Source: a virus
IMG/VR virus record: IMGVR_UViG_3300028581_000175
Location: 1-29,369 of that record
Strand: one strand, 5' to 3'
Length of the DNA: 29,369 nucleotides
A program made the position numbers and the translations under genes. The notes below the pieces were generated by a model. It saw only the letters and a program-made list of their open reading frames with translations. It was not told the origin of the DNA and searched no databases. Positions 26,705 through 29,369 of the stretch are shown here, piece by piece; positions within the stretch are counted from its first letter, which is position 1; each line of letters starts with the position of its first letter.

Positions 26705-27423
26705 GCCAGAAATATGGAGATTCTCCCAAGCCTCGCTTGGTGAGCATACGGCAGGAGCGGACTGGAACGACCGTGATGGTGGTGGCTGTGCCCCTGGTGC
26801 TATCGGATGGGGCCGGTCCGCTGGAGATCCCGACAACGACAGTCCCGGCAATTTCCGGCTTCGCGCTTACCGGAGTCCAGGCAAAGCGCACGCCTGGCGG
26901 GAACTGGGAATGGGAATTGAATTTCGAGGGAGGTCAAACCGTCCAGGTTGGCGAGCAGAACACCGAGGAACAAGCGGTGTATTCTCTCGACACGAGTGAC
27001 TCTGAGTCTCCGATCACAAGCCATCCGGATTGGCTCAAGATCAAAGAAAAATACAAGGGCGACGTGAAAGAAGGTGTCATCGAGTTCAAGGATGAGCTTC
27101 CGACTGAAAACAGCGACACCGGGAGCAAGAAGAACCCGATGTTCAAGGTGGACAGCTATCTTTCTTTTGGCGCGGTGTGGTCGAAGACGTATGTAACAAA
27201 AACATTGCCCGGCAATCTCTTCGATGGGATCGAAAGCGTGGTCGCAAATGTTCCGCAGCCGAGATACATCAAACTGCCCAACCTTGGTCGCGGCCGTAAC
27301 TGGCTGAAGCGGGTTCCTTCAATCCGCGTGCGCGGAACGGTGCTGGAAATCACTGAGCGATATCTGCTCTCTGGTCGCGGTGGTTGGAACAGGGATGTTT
27401 ACAAACTGGAGGGCATGGGATGA
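26701..27423 (+). CDS. Tail protein downstream of the tape measure
   Basis: A 240-aa protein directly after the tape measure gene, where siphophages carry distal tail proteins. It is beta-rich at first (RTGTTVMVVAVPLVLSDGAG) and has a charged middle region (LKIKEKYKGDVKEGVIEFKD) and a basic C-terminus (LPNLGRGRNWLKRVPSIRVR). I recognise no exact family. Coupled by ATGA to both neighbours. A role at the tail tip is inference from position. Confidence 0.6.
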   Translation: MSQKYGDSPKPRLVSIRQERTGTTVMVVAVPLVLSDGAGPLEIPTTTVPAISGFALTGVQAKRTPGGNWEWELNFEGGQTVQVGEQNTEEQAVYSLDTSDSESPITSHPDWLKIKEKYKGDVKEGVIEFKDELPTENSDTGSKKNPMFKVDSYLSFGAVWSKTYVTKTLPGNLFDGIESVVANVPQPRYIKLPNLGRGRNWLKRVPSIRVRGTVLEITERYLLSGRGGWNRDVYKLEGMG

Positions 27424-27995
27424 TCTCGGATTCTCTCCAGCACTTATATGTTCAGCCGGGTGTCACCGTGCTCGCGGAACATCACAATGCTCTGGTGCGC
27501 GAGTTGGAGCGCAGGCAGATCCTGGCAGGCAATGGCGTGCGCACGCGGCAGCTCGATAGCGGGATCATTATCAGCTACAGCAGCGAGGGCGGAAACGGGG
27601 TGTCGCATTCCTGGCAGCCGAGCGTCGCCACCACAGAGGGTGGCAAGCCTGCGGTGCGTTTCTCTCGTGGCCTGGTCAATGGTATAGAGCCCAAGATCGG
27701 GGCGTTGAAGATTTCTGACAAGGAGTCCGATCCGCTGGAGATCCCGGAATACAACGACGCCGGTGACTGCTGGCTCTTCGTGGAACTGAAGCTGAATTCC
27801 TTCTGGCAGATCGAAAAGGCCGAGATGAAGGCTTACGCGAAGCCGGAGTGGAAGGCCTGGACGGCGCGGAAGCTGATCGCCATCGCCCAGAAGGACGGAC
27901 GTATCGAGCCGCGCGCCCGTTTCGACTTTGGTTTCATGAGTTCACAGCGGAAGCCCTCGGGGGCATTCCAACAAACATGGTGGGCAATGTCATGA
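27420..27995 (+). CDS. Tail-tip protein, first of two related by an N-terminal motif
   Basis: A 191-aa protein starting MISDSLQHLYVQPGVTVLAE. Residues about 19-33 (LAEHHNALVRELERR) match a motif in the next gene (ISAEKHNALIDEIRRR). The middle is beta-rich (GVSHSWQPSVATTEGGKPAV, DCWLFVELKLN). The motif '(A/S)E.HNALV.E(L/I)' recurs in phage tail-tip and fibre-network proteins in my experience, but I cannot name the family. The frame remains open 12 codons upstream; the ATG at 27420 is chosen for its ATGA overlap. Confidence 0.6.
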   Translation: MISDSLQHLYVQPGVTVLAEHHNALVRELERRQILAGNGVRTRQLDSGIIISYSSEGGNGVSHSWQPSVATTEGGKPAVRFSRGLVNGIEPKIGALKISDKESDPLEIPEYNDAGDCWLFVELKLNSFWQIEKAEMKAYAKPEWKAWTARKLIAIAQKDGRIEPRARFDFGFMSSQRKPSGAFQQTWWAMS

Positions 27996-28858
27996 GTGCG
28001 CTCATGGACAAGCTCGGGGTGAAGCAGCGGATGCCGATCAGCGCGGAGAAGCACAATGCGTTGATTGACGAGATCCGCCGCCGCACTCCGCTGGAAGGCC
28101 CGCGCACGGCCTCTGCAGCGCCGTATCCGCACCCGTGGAGAACGCGGGTGGTGGCGGATGAATCGGGGCAACCTGGAAAATGGAAGGTCTCGATGGTCGC
28201 GGGGTTCGTGAACGATGTGGAAGCCTCGGTCGCATATCTCAAGACCGGAGATCCGCGCGGATGGACGATGCCCGATGATTATCCGGCTTCCCGGATCGTC
28301 GGGGATGTCTGCGAACGGAGCTGGCGGGAAAGCGGGGAGTCCGCGCCGTTTATCCAGCTCGATACGGCTTTAGATTTTGTTGCCGTGACGGACGCTGCCC
28401 GGCCGCAAGCATTCCGGACGGCCGAGGCGTGGGAGAAGGATCTCTTTGTTGCCAGCGTATATCTATATGCACGGCCGCGCGGGATCTTCATGGCCCGCAC
28501 CCTTCCTTCCAGGTATCGGACCTGGGCGGGAAAGATGCCTGCGCGCACACCCTCCTCGATGCTGGCCACCCGCGAGCTGGCCAAGATCTACGTGCTGCGC
28601 GGAAGCGACCCGGCCGACCAACAGGCATTTGTAAAGCAGGAGGAGTTCTGGGATCTGTTCGCTGCAGGGGTCGAGCCGGTGAAGCTGCTCCCGGACTACA
28701 AGCCCATCGGCGGAAGCTTCGGCGGCATCGGCCTTGGCTTCGCGGATGCGGCCCTCGGCACCTTCAATTTCTTCGGCGACTTTATCACCGACCAGGTCAA
28801 CGCGGCCCTTGCGCAGATCGGCTGGCAAACCAACAGCGTGGAGTTCTGGACGGTATGA
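27992..28858 (+). CDS. Tail-tip protein, second of two related by an N-terminal motif
   Basis: A 288-aa protein from the ATG at 27992, which overlaps the preceding TGA (the frame is open earlier but covers coding sequence of its neighbour). Near its start it has RMPISAEKHNALIDEIRRRT, related to the preceding protein. The remainder mixes strands and helices (VSMVAGFVNDVEASVAYLKT, EAWEKDLFVASVYLYARPRG) and ends with a Gly-rich region (PIGGSFGGIGLGFADAALGT) and a helical tail. Probably part of the tail tip or central fibre base; not identified further. Confidence 0.6.
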   Translation: MSALMDKLGVKQRMPISAEKHNALIDEIRRRTPLEGPRTASAAPYPHPWRTRVVADESGQPGKWKVSMVAGFVNDVEASVAYLKTGDPRGWTMPDDYPASRIVGDVCERSWRESGESAPFIQLDTALDFVAVTDAARPQAFRTAEAWEKDLFVASVYLYARPRGIFMARTLPSRYRTWAGKMPARTPSSMLATRELAKIYVLRGSDPADQQAFVKQEEFWDLFAAGVEPVKLLPDYKPIGGSFGGIGLGFADAALGTFNFFGDFITDQVNAALAQIGWQTNSVEFWTV

Positions 28859-29025
28859 GAGTCATCATCGAAAACCCTGCGCCTCTGAATGCCTTCCGGG
28901 CCTTCCCATACAAGGTGAGCCCGTTCCCGTTTGATTGGCTGCGGCAGTTCACAACGCTCGACGACGACGCGGACCCGGAGACGGCTCCCGCGCAACCTTT
29001 GGAGACCTTAGAATCATGGACCTGA
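28855..29025 (+). CDS. 56-aa tail-region protein
   Basis: A small protein MRVIIENPAPLNAFRAFPYK then VSPFPFDWLRQFTTLDDDAD, rich in Pro and Phe with an acidic end. It is coupled by ATGA to the gene before and overlaps the next gene by 10 nt. Small proteins in this position can be minor tail-tip parts. Not recognised. Confidence 0.5.
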   Translation: MRVIIENPAPLNAFRAFPYKVSPFPFDWLRQFTTLDDDADPETAPAQPLETLESWT

Positions 29026-29369
29026 AAATCGGATACGACATCGCAAAGAAACAACTCATCGCTCCGGACGGCGGGGCGCTCACGCTGCCCGCAGTCACGC
29101 AGGGCGACACCTTGCGCCTGGTGCTGCAGGGCATGGAACTCCTGGACTCGGGAGACTACCGCAAGGCGGCGATTCCCTTCGGCACGATCAAATGCGGGAT
29201 CGGGTTCATTGATCGCTCTCCGCTCGATGGCGTGTGGCGCGTGAGCGTGGAGGCCGTCGAGACTCCGGATCTCCCTCACAACATCGGCAAGCAGGCGCTG
29301 GAAGTGGAGCTGAACAAACTCTCGACCGTGATCGCGCGCGGAGGCGTGAAGGTTGTCCAGGGCGGGGCC
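29016..29369 (+). CDS. Partial beta-rich adaptor/baseplate-type protein, runs off the right edge
   Basis: The frame starts MDLKIGYDIAKKQLIAPDGG and stays open for 118 codons to the window end. It continues with TLPAVTQGDTLRLVLQGMEL and DGVWRVSVEAVETPDLPHNI, then LEVELNKLSTVIARGGVKVV. Strand-rich with a G-D-T-L.L start, similar in layout to the 198-aa protein at 19209 and to N-terminal domains of phage receptor-binding assemblies. It probably precedes the main tail-fibre gene outside the window (inference). Confidence 0.55.
   Translation, partial: MDLKIGYDIAKKQLIAPDGGALTLPAVTQGDTLRLVLQGMELLDSGDYRKAAIPFGTIKCGIGFIDRSPLDGVWRVSVEAVETPDLPHNIGKQALEVELNKLSTVIARGGVKVVQGGA

Noticed and set aside
1-29369. 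Prophage ends, attachment sites, tRNA genes, CRISPR array
   Set aside because: No terminal TG...CA end repeats, host flank, tRNA-like cloverleaf or regularly spaced repeats could be supported; the edges lie inside phage genes.
22752-29369. Contractile tail (sheath) as in Mu
   Set aside because: No gene of sheath size between terminator and tube or tube and tape measure; the gene order is that of a siphovirus.

Overview
This window is most of one temperate, transposable (Mu-type) bacteriophage or prophage, about 60% GC by eye. Both edges cut through phage genes: neither prophage end, no host flank, and no tRNA, rRNA, CRISPR array or insertion sequence is seen. The host is uncertain. Four kinds of short AT-richer intergenic repeat that I associate with Verrucomicrobia/Planctomycetes-group genomes occur at gene ends, so a verrucomicrobial host is my best guess (inference).

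Layout. Positions 8201 to 1 are read leftward as a dense early/transposition operon. In order of transcription it encodes a ribbon-helix-helix (RHH) regulator, an excisionase-like helix-turn-helix (HTH) protein, a 73-aa protein, a DUF3102-type protein, the MuA-like DDE-type transposase, the MuB-like AAA ATPase, several very small coupled genes, a GemA/Gp16-like protein, a winged-helix protein and a zinc-ribbon protein. A separate promoter near 650 appears to drive a last leftward group (612 to 1). Positions 8280-8746 are read rightward: a second RHH regulator, paralogous to the first, plus a 37-aa hydrophobic peptide. The 78 bp between the two regulators carries a compact symmetrical switch. 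Positions 8750-9410 are ambiguous, with competing reading frames on the two strands.

From 9411 to the right edge is one rightward late operon, most genes joined by ATGA overlaps. It runs: holin-like membrane proteins and a GH108-type endolysin (lysis); Mu gp25/gp26-like proteins; Mu gp27/gp28-like small and large terminase; an HK97-type portal fused to a Mu F-like head morphogenesis domain; a 44-aa protein; prohead protease; HK97-fold major capsid protein; head-tail connector and completion proteins; then an unusual cassette (18784-22730); then tail tube, probable chaperone, tape measure and tail-tip proteins. I see no tail sheath gene, so a long non-contractile (siphovirus) tail is likely.

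Most unusual points: (1) a divergent switch of two paralogous RHH regulators whose promoters have identical geometry and appear to give leaderless mRNAs; (2) a cassette lying between two copies of a 142-aa tail gene, holding a tail-fibre-like protein with an export signal, a secreted protein and a lipoprotein with a Cys-His-Asp transglutaminase/protease-like pattern; (3) a perfect 13-bp-arm palindrome inside the DUF3102 gene; (4) a MuA-like transposase with Glu where the second catalytic Asp is expected; (5) host-type mini-repeats that supply the stop codons of phage genes.
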